From NCBI RefSeq assembly GCF_014269185.2, contig NZ_JABWRZ020000001.1:87001-151000 (forward strand): a stretch of 64,000 nt of DNA. Direction: 5' to 3'. Source of the DNA: Pseudomonas oryzicola (GTDB taxonomy: Bacteria; Pseudomonadota; Gammaproteobacteria; Pseudomonadales; Pseudomonadaceae). This document shows, in pieces, positions 8,913-15,830 of the stretch. The translations under genes were made by a program, and so were the position numbers. Below the pieces are notes generated by a model that worked only from the letters and a program-made list of their open reading frames with translations, made no database searches and was not told the origin of the DNA. How positions within the stretch are numbered: the stretch's first letter is position 1; the number at the start of each line of letters is the position of its first letter.

Positions 8913-9022
8913 CGGCGCATCGCCTGGGGCGGGCTCACGTCCAACGTGACATCGAGCGTCTTCAGACCTTTGTTGTCCCCGGGGCCGTCGAAACGCACCG
9001 AGAAACGCATTGTGTCGCTCAT
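8909..9022 (-). pseudogene. Internally deleted remnant of a third DUF2235 effector gene
   Basis: A 37-codon open frame starts MSDTMRFSVRFDGPGDNKGL, close to the effector start MGDALRFTVYFDGTGNNKDL, and ends QAMRR-stop, like NAMRR-stop and HSMRR-stop of the two intact effectors. The leader TAGGGATATG before the start is also shared with the effectors. About 530 codons are missing between the two ends. It lies just downstream of the orphan immunity gene at 9092-9718, exactly where a cognate effector would be expected. It still reads through to overlap the trbP start codon. Confidence 0.8.
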
Positions 9023-9091
9023 TGCATATCCCTATTAATCACACCGCTGTTTTGGCGGGGTGAGCTTTCCGAAACAAATTCCAAATCATCA

Positions 9092-9718
9092 TCAGGCACT
9101 TGGCTTGTTCAGCGTCACGATCAAATCATGGACCCCGTCACCGGCACCATTGATGAAGGCGCTCAGGAAAGCATCACTCTTGTGTAGCAATGGGGAACCC
9201 TTCAACGTGTCGCCTGCCGCACGGATGGCGAGTGCACCAAAGCTTTCACCCATATCAGAAACACTCTGTGCGCGAGCAGCAGGATCGTCGTACGGTTTCT
9301 TGAACCAGGTTGCAATCTGGTACTCGACGTTCTGCGACTGGAAGGCGCGGTTCAGGTGATCGGCCAAGGCGAAAAGCGTTTCTTTGGCCTGCGTCGAATC
9401 GACATCATTGGCTTTCAGTACGGCCTCGACCCGCTTGCCGGCCGCCTCGATCAGGTCCTCGTGGGTGTAACCCTGCATTGGGGGGAAAACGCCCTCAGGC
9501 AGTTTCATGCCAGGTGTATAAGGTTGGTACTGGCCTTGATTGTCTTGCATGAAAATCTCCTTGGCTTGAAGCGCAGACGGAAAGGCAGGCAATAGCATGC
9601 AGGCTCCCAGCACGACAGGGATGAGCGAGCCCAGGCGCAACCGCGACCAGAGGCTCTCGGCGCGGCAACAAGCGTTGCCGAAAATGGATGTATTCGCACC
9701 GATGGCGGTACCGTTCAC
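9092..9718 (-). CDS. Putative immunity protein, copy 1 (orphan)
   Basis: 208 residues, paralogous to three other copies in the cluster. The start is a GTG at 9718 after GGGAGACAG. The N-terminus is export-like: SRLRLGSLIPVVLGAC then a hydrophobic run to LQA-KE, with a possible lipobox (LGAC) or type I cleavage after LQA. A second start, ATG at 9550 behind AAGGAG, would give a 152-residue cytosolic form starting MQDNQGQYQPYTPG. The C-terminus ends GAGDGVHDLIVTLNK. No family was recognised. Its downstream effector is only a remnant (8909-9022), so it appears to be retained as an orphan. Immunity function is inferred from pairing. Confidence 0.75.
   Translation of the reverse strand: MNGTAIGANTSIFGNACCRAESLWSRLRLGSLIPVVLGACMLLPAFPSALQAKEIFMQDNQGQYQPYTPGMKLPEGVFPPMQGYTHEDLIEAAGKRVEAVLKANDVDSTQAKETLFALADHLNRAFQSQNVEYQIATWFKKPYDDPAARAQSVSDMGESFGALAIRAAGDTLKGSPLLHKSDAFLSAFINGAGDGVHDLIVTLNKPSA
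9557..9562 (-). promoter_or_regulatory. Internal Shine-Dalgarno for the short form of immunity copy 1
   Basis: AAGGAG on the minus strand, six bases before the in-frame ATG at 9550. It is formed by the Lys-Glu codons just after the predicted signal cleavage site. The predicted short product spans 9092-9550. Confidence 0.65.
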
Positions 9719-9782
9719 TCCCTGTCTCCCTGAACACGCCTCTCGGCAAATCCCTGTTTAATGTGGTCGCGGCTCCTGCCGC

Positions 9783-9824
9783 CTAGTGTAAAACGGCGAA
9801 GAATACCGAGATAGCTGTAACCAG
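9783..9824 (-). pseudogene. Remnant of the trbO-like gene upstream of immunity copy 1
   Basis: The minus strand reads VTAISVFFAVLH-stop, resembling the AAVFSVFFAHARR part of the small membrane protein at 15627-15830. The underlying DNA GCGAAGAATACCGAGA (plus strand) recurs near 15706 and, slightly diverged, near 12306. This indicates that the duplicated unit carried the 3' part of that gene together with the immunity gene. Confidence 0.45.
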
Positions 9825-9844
9825 GCGAAGTTCATCCCGGTAAC

Positions 9845-11539
9845 TCAGCGCCGCATGGCATTGGCCAATACAGGGCTTAGCTCCATTTTCGGAGCTAGGG
9901 TGCCGGCCAGATCGCCGATACCTTTGTCATGCACGATGGCGGTGCTCTTGCCCACCTGGAAGTTGCGGCTCGGGTCAACATCGCGGCGGTCATGAATGAC
10001 GAACTGGTCGGTCTGGCCGACCTTCTGCAGGATGTGATGCTCGTCCATGTCGACAACCATTCCGCTGGTGGCTTTGCGCCCGGTTTGCGAGGCTTCGCCA
10101 ACGCTGGCCGACGGGTTGAGGCCAAGGGCCTTCTCTTCCATGGCCTTGAACGAGTCGCTGCGTTGCTGCGCCTGGGGGTCTTGCTGCTGACGCTGTTTGA
10201 GATCCTTGGGGACTGGCACAGGTTGCAGGTTCAGGCTGCTGATGAAGCTTTGATCAGGTCGCGAACCTGTCATCGTGTTGGCCATGTCCTGGCTCTGCTG
10301 GGTGGCAGCCTGCCGGTACTTGGCCAATTCCTGTTCGAATGAATCTGCCCGTGCTTCCTGCCGCTCGGAACGGCTGCGCAAGCCGAGGTACTCGGATGCA
10401 CGATCCTTGAGCTGGGAGCCTTTTTCGGCGAACCAGCTTCCAACCGACTCGGCGCCCCGTTGAATGCCACTCTTGCTCAAGGAGTTGTCATTCTCGAAAA
10501 TGATTCCCCGGCCATTCGTCTGGTGGTCGAAAGGATGGGCCTGGCGATCAAAGATATTGATCGTGCCGCGCTCCATCGGGAAGGGTGTGTTATCGACAGT
10601 CTGAAAGGCGCCGTCAGCGCCACGGGTGAACGCGTCCTTGCCGTTGATCAACCGCGAATCGATCAGCGCCTCCTGGACTTTCTCCGGGCTCTTGATCACT
10701 TCGTTGTACTGACCGATGCGCTGCAAGTCTTCCTGCTGCATCGGCTTCATCTCGATGCCGGCCGATTGCAGGCGGTCATACATCACCGCCAGCGGGCCAG
10801 CCGCCAGTACGTCGTCCTTGTAGCCACCGCCAACTTGCGAATGGGCACCTGCGAATTTCAACTCCTCGATACGCGAATTGTCGTCATTGCGCAGGGCGCT
10901 GGTCAGGCGAAAGGTGTCACGGTACTCGTTCGCCGCCACCAGGTGCGTGGTCGAGTCGACGTTCTTGCCAATCTCCAGGTTCTTGCCCAGGTGGGTATCC
11001 GACATCGCGTTGCCGTAGGAAGCCACGGTATCGAAGATGCCCAGCTTGTTCACATGCGCCTGGCCGGGAGGAATCAGGAAGTCGCCGGTCGCCTTGCCCT
11101 GCTCATCCAGCTTGGGTACGCCGCGCTCGATGAATTCGTTGGCCAGTGCCCGGGACTGTGCGGCACCACGGCTGAAGCCGACGATATTCACGTCGATCTT
11201 CTGGTCTGGGTACTTGTTGTGGAAAGCAACGATGGCGTCGTACGCCTGGTCGATACGCTCCTGGCCACCCAACCCGGTGCCGCCCTCGAGTGCAGAGCGC
11301 GCCGAGGTCTTGCCCTGACTGCCAACCCCGTCGAAGTAGACCTTTTCCGATTGGCCGGAGCGCTCCTGGGCATCGTATTGCTGCGGGACATGCCCCGAAT
11401 TCCGCGCCAAATTGGTGCCTTTGGCCGTATCCAGGTCGAATAGCCGGGCTACGTTGGTTTGTGTACCCTCAGGTGTATTCAGGTCCTTGTTGTTGCCGGT
11501 GCCGTCGAAATACACCGTGAAGCGCAATGCATCGCCCAT
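9845..11539 (-). CDS. DUF2235 (Tle1-like) predicted phospholipase effector 1
   Basis: A 564-residue protein with no signal peptide. Residues 1 to about 290 match the DUF2235 alpha/beta hydrolase pattern of Tle1-type lipases: FDGTGNN (11-17), the nucleophile elbow GFSRG (Ser123), FDTVASYG (Asp170) and GAHSQVGGGY (His233) give a plausible Ser-Asp-His triad. A variable linker (about 375-440) follows, then a conserved end: QQRSDSFKAMEEKA and a KfrB-like module from about residue 493 (VVDMDEHHILQKVG, FVIHDRRDVDP). RBS AGGGA at good spacing. It lies 70 bp after immunity copy 2. No VgrG, Hcp or PAAR gene is nearby, so delivery by the surrounding Trb system is inferred. Confidence 0.85.
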   Translation of the reverse strand: MGDALRFTVYFDGTGNNKDLNTPEGTQTNVARLFDLDTAKGTNLARNSGHVPQQYDAQERSGQSEKVYFDGVGSQGKTSARSALEGGTGLGGQERIDQAYDAIVAFHNKYPDQKIDVNIVGFSRGAAQSRALANEFIERGVPKLDEQGKATGDFLIPPGQAHVNKLGIFDTVASYGNAMSDTHLGKNLEIGKNVDSTTHLVAANEYRDTFRLTSALRNDDNSRIEELKFAGAHSQVGGGYKDDVLAAGPLAVMYDRLQSAGIEMKPMQQEDLQRIGQYNEVIKSPEKVQEALIDSRLINGKDAFTRGADGAFQTVDNTPFPMERGTINIFDRQAHPFDHQTNGRGIIFENDNSLSKSGIQRGAESVGSWFAEKGSQLKDRASEYLGLRSRSERQEARADSFEQELAKYRQAATQQSQDMANTMTGSRPDQSFISSLNLQPVPVPKDLKQRQQQDPQAQQRSDSFKAMEEKALGLNPSASVGEASQTGRKATSGMVVDMDEHHILQKVGQTDQFVIHDRRDVDPSRNFQVGKSTAIVHDKGIGDLAGTLAPKMELSPVLANAMRR

Positions 11540-11609
11540 GTCATATCCCTATGAAGTGCCACGTGGCTAAAACGTAAATCCACCGGCGCGTCGCCGCGCC
11601 GACGTTCCC

Positions 11610-12236
11610 TCAGGAGCTCTTTTTGTTCAAGGTCACGATAAGGTCATGGACGCCATCACCGGCTGCACCGATGTAGGCTTTGTAGAACTCCTTGCCCTTG
11701 AGCAATAACGGCGAGCCACTCAGCGAGTCGGCTGCCGCGTCGACGGCTGCACCGCCAAAATCTTCACCCATTCGCTCGACGCTACGGGCTCGTGCGGACG
11801 GGTCGTCATAAGGCTTCTGATACCAGCTGGCTACCTGGTACTCGACGCCTTCCTTCTCGAACTGCGTGTTCAGGTGAGACGCCAGAGCAATCAACGACTC
11901 ACGCATCAGGGTCGGATCGATACCCTGCTCCTTCATGAGCGCCTCCACACGCACCTGGGCTGCCGCGATGAGGTCTGCATGGGTGTAGCCGGGCATGGGC
12001 GGAAACACACCATCAGGCAACTTCATGCCCGGGGTGTAGGGTTGATAATGGCCTTGATTGTCTTGCATGGAAATCTCCTTGGCTTGAAGCGAAGATGAAG
12101 TGGCAGGCAGGAGCACACAAGCCCCCAGCGCCAAAGGGATGAGCGAGCCCAGACGCAGCCGCGACCAGATACTCTTGGAGCAGCAACAGACGTTACCCGA
12201 ACTGGGCGCTTTTGCATCGATGGTTGTTCCGTTCAA
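11610..12236 (-). CDS. Putative immunity protein, copy 2 (paired with effector 1)
   Basis: 208 residues. The long form starts at TTG 12236, which overlaps the stop of a trbO-like remnant (TTGA) and follows GGGAG at seven bases. Its N-terminus has the export-like run SRLRLGSLIPLALGACVLLP ending LQA-KE, with a possible LGAC lipobox. The internal ATG at 12068 behind AAGGAG gives a 152-residue cytosolic form beginning MQDNQGHYQPYTPGMKLPDG. Central helices include AAAQVRVEALMKEQGIDPTL; the C-terminus is GAAGDGVHDLIVTLNKKSS. It lies directly upstream of effector 1. Protection of the lipase producer is inferred from this pairing, not from homology. Confidence 0.75.
   Translation of the reverse strand: MNGTTIDAKAPSSGNVCCCSKSIWSRLRLGSLIPLALGACVLLPATSSSLQAKEISMQDNQGHYQPYTPGMKLPDGVFPPMPGYTHADLIAAAQVRVEALMKEQGIDPTLMRESLIALASHLNTQFEKEGVEYQVASWYQKPYDDPSARARSVERMGEDFGGAAVDAAADSLSGSPLLLKGKEFYKAYIGAAGDGVHDLIVTLNKKSS
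12075..12080 (-). promoter_or_regulatory. Internal Shine-Dalgarno for the short form of immunity copy 2
   Basis: AAGGAG on the minus strand, six bases before the ATG at 12068, encoded in the Lys-Glu codons after LQA. The predicted short product spans 11610-12068. Confidence 0.65.
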
Positions 12237-12412
12237 TCTCTGTCTCCCAAGTCGTTCAGCGGGTATTTAATGTTGTAGTGGCGCAACTCAATACTCCTTG
12301 CGTCGGGCGAAAAATACCGAGAGGCTGCAACCGGCGCCGCTGGTGGACTGGAACAGGATTTCTGCTTACCACAGGTTACGATTAGGCTACGGACACCGCC
12401 TTCAACACCATG
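12233..12412 (-). pseudogene. Composite remnant: immunity C-terminus fused to trbO-like C-terminus
   Basis: In one minus-strand frame, HGVEGGVRSLIVTCGKQKS (12412 down to about 12360) resembles the immunity ending GAAGDGVHDLIVTLNKKSS. It is followed by YFSPDARSIELRHYN and a GDRD-stop ending, resembling VFFAHARRLELRLS and GDQD-stop of the trbO-like protein at 15627-15830. The stop codon overlaps the TTG of immunity copy 2 just as the intact trbO-like gene overlaps copy 4. This is a scar of tandem duplication and deletion. Confidence 0.6.
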
Positions 12413-12439
12413 GGTGGTTGCCCCCCTCGTCTCGTTCAC

Positions 12440-14140
12440 TCAGCGCCGCATGCTATGGGCCAACGCTGGACCCAGTTCCATTTTCGGGGCAAGGGTGGCA
12501 GCCAGATCTCCGATACCTTTGTCATGCGCGATCGCGGTGCTCTTGCCCACCTGGAATGTGCGGTTCGGATCGATATCGCGGCGGTCATGTATGACGAACT
12601 GGTCGGTCTGGCCGACTTTCTGCAAGATGTGATGTTCGTTCATGTCGACAACCACCCCGCTGGTGGTCTTGCACCCGGTTTGCGCAGCTTCGCCAACACT
12701 GGCCGACGGGTTGAGGCTATGGACCTTCTCTTCCATAGCCTTGAACGAGTCGCTGCGTTGCTGTGCCTTGGAGTCTTGCTGCTGAGCTTGTTTGAAGCCC
12801 GTAGGGATTGGCACGGGTTGCAGACCAAGCCCTTCAATAGCGCTGCTATCGGGTCGAGAACTGCTCATTGATTTTTGCAGTTCTGCGACTTGGTTCACTG
12901 CTTTGGCCTGTTCCATTCGTTGCAGTTGAGCATCAAAGCCATTTTGATGGTATGCCTCTTTACCCGCAGCTCGGCTGTTCACACCAAAGAATTCGGCTGC
13001 GATGTCCTTGAGTTTTGCCGCCGCATCACGGAACCATGCACCCACCGATTCAACACCGCGCTGGATGCCCAACCTGCTCAGCGAATCATCGTTCTCAAAC
13101 ACCACACCCCGGCCATTGGTAGCATGTTCGAAAGGACGGGTCTGGCGATCAAAGACATTGATAGTACCGCGCTCCATCAGGAAAGGCGTATTGTTCACCA
13201 CCTGGTATGAGCCATCGGTGCCACGGGTAAATGCTTCTTTACCGTTGATCAACCGTGAATCGATCAGCGCTTCCTGAATCTTTTCGGGGCTCTGGATAAT
13301 CTCGTTGTACTGACCGACGCGTTGCACGTCTTCCTGCTGCATCGGTTTCATCTCGATGCCAGCCGATTTCAGACGGTCATACATCAGCGCGAGCGGCCCG
13401 GCCGCCAGCACATCATCTTTGTAACCACCACCCACCTGCGAATGTGCACCCGCGAACTGGATCTCCTCGATGCGCGAGTTGTCGTCGTTGCGCAAGGCGC
13501 TGGTCAAGCGGAAGGTATCGCGGTATTCATTCGCCGCCACCAAGTGGGTAGTCGAATCAATATTCTTGCTTATTTCCAGGTTTTTACCCAAGTGGGTATC
13601 CGACATCGCATTGCCGTAGGAAGCTACGGTGTCGAAGATGCCAAGTTTGTTCACATGGGCCTGGCCCGGCGGGATCAGGAAGTCTCCAGTAGGCTTGCCT
13701 TGTTCATCGAGCTTGGGTACACCCCGCTCGATAAACTCGTTGGCCAGCGCGCGGGACTGTGCCGCACCCCGGCTGAAGCCGACAATATTCACGTCGACCT
13801 TCTTGTCTGGATATTTGTTGTGGAAAGCCACGATGGCGTCGTAGGCCTGCTCGATACGTTCCTGACCGCCCAGCCCCGTGCCGCGTTCAAGAGCTGAGCG
13901 GGGGGAGGTTTTACCTTGGCTACCAACGCCGTCGAAATAGACTTTTTCCGATTGGCCAGAGCGGTCTTGAGCATCGTACTGTTGCGGTGTTTGCCCAGAG
14001 TTTCGCGCAAGATTGGTGCCTTTGGCCGTATCCAGCTCGAACAGCCGGGCAACGTTGGTCTGCGTGCCCTCAGGTGTATCCAGGTCCTTGTTGTTTCCGG
14101 TGCCGTCGAAATACACCGTAAAGCGCATTGCATCGCCCAT
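12440..14140 (-). CDS. DUF2235 (Tle1-like) predicted phospholipase effector 2
   Basis: A 566-residue paralogue of effector 1, almost identical over the first 370 residues, including FDGTGNN, GFSRG, FDTVASYG and GAHSQVGGGY. It differs in the linker (about 375-440, for example FFGVNSRAAGKEAYHQNGFD), then returns to high similarity in QQRSDSFKAMEEKV, NPSASVGEAAQTG and the KfrB-like end (VVDMNEHHILQKVG, FVIHDRRDIDP). The ATG at 14140 follows TAGGGATATGAG. It begins 53 bp after immunity copy 3. The conserved C-terminal module is the best candidate for a secretion signal recognised by TraG; the XVIPCD motifs of Xanthomonas T4SS effectors are not evident. Confidence 0.85.
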   Translation of the reverse strand: MGDAMRFTVYFDGTGNNKDLDTPEGTQTNVARLFELDTAKGTNLARNSGQTPQQYDAQDRSGQSEKVYFDGVGSQGKTSPRSALERGTGLGGQERIEQAYDAIVAFHNKYPDKKVDVNIVGFSRGAAQSRALANEFIERGVPKLDEQGKPTGDFLIPPGQAHVNKLGIFDTVASYGNAMSDTHLGKNLEISKNIDSTTHLVAANEYRDTFRLTSALRNDDNSRIEEIQFAGAHSQVGGGYKDDVLAAGPLALMYDRLKSAGIEMKPMQQEDVQRVGQYNEIIQSPEKIQEALIDSRLINGKEAFTRGTDGSYQVVNNTPFLMERGTINVFDRQTRPFEHATNGRGVVFENDDSLSRLGIQRGVESVGAWFRDAAAKLKDIAAEFFGVNSRAAGKEAYHQNGFDAQLQRMEQAKAVNQVAELQKSMSSSRPDSSAIEGLGLQPVPIPTGFKQAQQQDSKAQQRSDSFKAMEEKVHSLNPSASVGEAAQTGCKTTSGVVVDMNEHHILQKVGQTDQFVIHDRRDIDPNRTFQVGKSTAIAHDKGIGDLAATLAPKMELGPALAHSMRR

Positions 14141-14193
14141 CTCATATCCCTATGTTACTGGGGGAGCCGTGAATCCAGTTAGTGTCGCCCGAT

Positions 14194-14820
14194 TCAGGCG
14201 CCAGGCTTGTTCAGGGTAACGATCAAGTCATGCACACCATCGCCTGCAGCACCGATCAGGTCCGTACAGAATTCGCGACCTTTATAGAGCAGTGGCGAAC
14301 CTTCCAGAGAGTCCGCCGCGCCATCAACGGCGACACCACCGAAGTGCTCAGCCAACCGCTCGACACTGCGTTTACGCGCAGCCGAATCGTCGTACGGTTT
14401 TTGATACCAGCTGGAGATCTGATACTCAGCGCCTTCCTTCTCAAGCCTGGTATTCAGATGGGTAGCCAGAGTAATCAACGACTCCCGGAGCAATGTCGGG
14501 TCAATCTTCTGTGCCTTCATGAACGCTTCTGCACGCGCCTGGGCTGCGGCAATCAGGTCGCCATGGGTATAGCCCTGCATTGGGGGGAAAACCCCATCAG
14601 GCAGTTTCATGCCAGGTGTATAAGGTTGATACTGGCCTTGATTTTCTTGCATGGAAATCTCCTTGGCTTGAAGCGAAGATGAAGTGGCAGGCAGGAGCAC
14701 ACAAGCCCCCAGCGCCAAAGGGATGAGCGAGCCCAGACGCAACCGCGCCCAGATACTCTTGGAGCAGCAACAGACGTTACCCGAACTGGGCGCTTGCGCA
14801 TCGATGGTTGTTCCGTTCAA
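14194..14820 (-). CDS. Putative immunity protein, copy 3 (paired with effector 2)
   Basis: 208 residues, very similar to copy 2 at its N-terminus. The long form starts at TTG 14820 with only a weak AAGAGA site; the export-like region RLRLGSLIPLALGACVLLP ends LQA-KE. The internal ATG at 14652 has the perfect AAGGAG and gives MQENQGQYQPYTPGMKLPDG. The middle of the protein differs from copy 2 (AEAFMKAQKIDPTLLRESL), and it ends GAAGDGVHDLIVTLNKPGA. It lies directly upstream of effector 2. The DNA just upstream is a fragment of another immunity gene. Confidence 0.75.
   Translation of the reverse strand: MNGTTIDAQAPSSGNVCCCSKSIWARLRLGSLIPLALGACVLLPATSSSLQAKEISMQENQGQYQPYTPGMKLPDGVFPPMQGYTHGDLIAAAQARAEAFMKAQKIDPTLLRESLITLATHLNTRLEKEGAEYQISSWYQKPYDDSAARKRSVERLAEHFGGVAVDGAADSLEGSPLLYKGREFCTDLIGAAGDGVHDLIVTLNKPGA
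14659..14664 (-). promoter_or_regulatory. Internal Shine-Dalgarno for the short form of immunity copy 3
   Basis: AAGGAG on the minus strand, six bases before the ATG at 14652. The predicted short product spans 14194-14652. Confidence 0.65.
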
Positions 14821-14836
14821 TCTCTATCTCTTGCGT

Positions 14837-14975
14837 TGTTCAAGTAACGATCAGGTCATGTACACCATCGCCTGCCACACCGATCAGGTCCGAACAAAAT
14901 TCGCGACCTTTAGAGCAGTGGCGAACCTTCCAGGGAGTCCACCGCGTCATCGACGACAACACCACCTCAGCGAGT
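14837..14975 (-). pseudogene. 3' fragment of a further immunity gene
   Basis: The plus strand here (AAGTAACGATCAGGTCATG, then CACCATCGCCTGC, CACCGATCAGGTCCG, ATTCGCGACCTTTA, GCAGTGGCGAACCTTCCAG) repeats 14213-14350, the 3' part of immunity copy 3, with scattered changes. A short deletion near TTTAGAGCAG breaks the frame relative to TTTATAGAGCAG in the intact gene. It has no start region. It lies between copies 4 and 3, where an effector for copy 4 might once have been. Confidence 0.75.
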
Positions 14976-15003
14976 AGCGCTTTTATCTGCCCGTTTGGAA
15001 TCC

Positions 15004-15630
15004 TCAGATGGCAGGCGTATTCAAGGTTTCTATCAGGCTCTGGATACTATTGCCCGCGCTTTCCAGGTAGCTCCGTTTAAAATCCCGGCTCAAATTGTTC
15101 AGAGGCGATTTTATCAGCGCGTCGCCAGCCGCACGTATGGTAAACGCGTTGAATTCCTTGGCCATCGCCTTGACGCTTTCAGCTCGGGCCGATGGGTCAT
15201 CATATGGTTTTTGGTACCACGTCGAAATCTGGTAATCCACAGCCTCGGATTGATAGGCAGCGGTCAGATGATTAAAAAGGTCGAAAAGGGATTCCCGCGC
15301 AAGTGTCGGGTCTAAATTGTTTTCCTTGAACACTCGCTCGACACTCTGGCACGCTGCGGTCACGAGTTCCGCGCTGGTGTAGCCCTGCATGGGCGGAAAC
15401 GCGCCTTCAGGCCCTTTCATGTCAGGGGTATAGGGTTGGTACTGACCATGATTTTCTGGCATGGAAATCTCCTTGGCTTGAAGCGAAGATGAAGTGGCAG
15501 GTAGAAGCACACACACACCCAGCACCAGAGGTATGAGCGATCCCAGGCGAAGCCGCGAGCAAGGATCCTTGATGCGGCAATCGGCGTTAACCAATTCGAG
15601 TGCCTTCGCGTCGAAAGTTGCATCGTTCAA
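15004..15630 (-). CDS. Putative immunity protein, copy 4 (orphan, most divergent)
   Basis: 208 residues. The TTG start at 15630 overlaps the stop codon of the trbO-like gene (TTGA) and follows GGGAG at seven bases. The export-like segment is SRLRLGSLIPLVLGVCVLLP, ending LQA-KE; the possible lipobox is LGVC, a poor match, which weakens the lipoprotein reading. The internal ATG at 15462 after AAGGAG yields MPENHGQYQPYTPDMKGPEG. Its C-terminal half diverges most from the others (ending SAGNSIQSLIETLNTPAI), so it may protect against a different lipase. No effector follows it; only an immunity gene fragment does. Confidence 0.72.
   Translation of the reverse strand: MNDATFDAKALELVNADCRIKDPCSRLRLGSLIPLVLGVCVLLPATSSSLQAKEISMPENHGQYQPYTPDMKGPEGAFPPMQGYTSAELVTAACQSVERVFKENNLDPTLARESLFDLFNHLTAAYQSEAVDYQISTWYQKPYDDPSARAESVKAMAKEFNAFTIRAAGDALIKSPLNNLSRDFKRSYLESAGNSIQSLIETLNTPAI
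15469..15474 (-). promoter_or_regulatory. Internal Shine-Dalgarno for the short form of immunity copy 4
   Basis: AAGGAG on the minus strand, six bases before the ATG at 15462. The predicted short product spans 15004-15462. The site is kept although this copy is otherwise the most divergent. Confidence 0.65.
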
Positions 15631-15830
15631 TCTTGGTCTCCCTGCATTCGCCTCTTGGAGGGTCCCTGTTTGATGCTGAGTCGCAGCTCAAGTCGCCTTG
15701 CGTGGGCGAAGAATACCGAGAAAACCGCGGCCAGGGGCCACCAGTAAATTTGGGCCACAGTAACGGCCGCTTCGTGACCGCGCCATGCAGGATTGCGCTC
15801 TGTGTCATCCGCCATCACCTGATCCCTCAC
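15627..15830 (-). CDS. Small one-helix membrane protein in the trbO position
   Basis: A 67-residue protein with one hydrophobic segment (VAQIYWWPLAAVFSVFFA) and a basic C-terminal tail. Its ATG overlaps the trbN stop (ATGA) and its stop overlaps the TTG start of immunity copy 4 (TTGA), so it is translationally coupled on both sides. In RP4 the gene after trbN is trbO, before trbP; this gene sits in that position, but I cannot confirm homology. Its 3' end recurs as remnants before immunity copies 1 and 2, marking the left boundary of the duplicated unit. Confidence 0.65.
   Translation of the reverse strand: MRDQVMADDTERNPAWRGHEAAVTVAQIYWWPLAAVFSVFFAHARRLELRLSIKQGPSKRRMQGDQD

Noticed and set aside
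9092..9718. Immunity proteins as confirmed lipoproteins
   Set aside because: LGAC in copies 1-3 fits a lipobox, but a hydrophobic run continues after the Cys to LQA-KE and copy 4 has LGVC, so a type I signal peptide is equally possible.
9845..14140. DUF2235 lipases as T6SS effectors
   Set aside because: The catalytic domain is Tle1-like, but no VgrG, Hcp, PAAR or T6SS sheath gene is in the window, and the genes are inside a Trb operon.
9845..14140. XVIPCD-type secretion signal of Xanthomonas T4SS effectors
   Set aside because: The C-terminal region does not show the XVIPCD motifs I know; the KfrB-like reading fits better.
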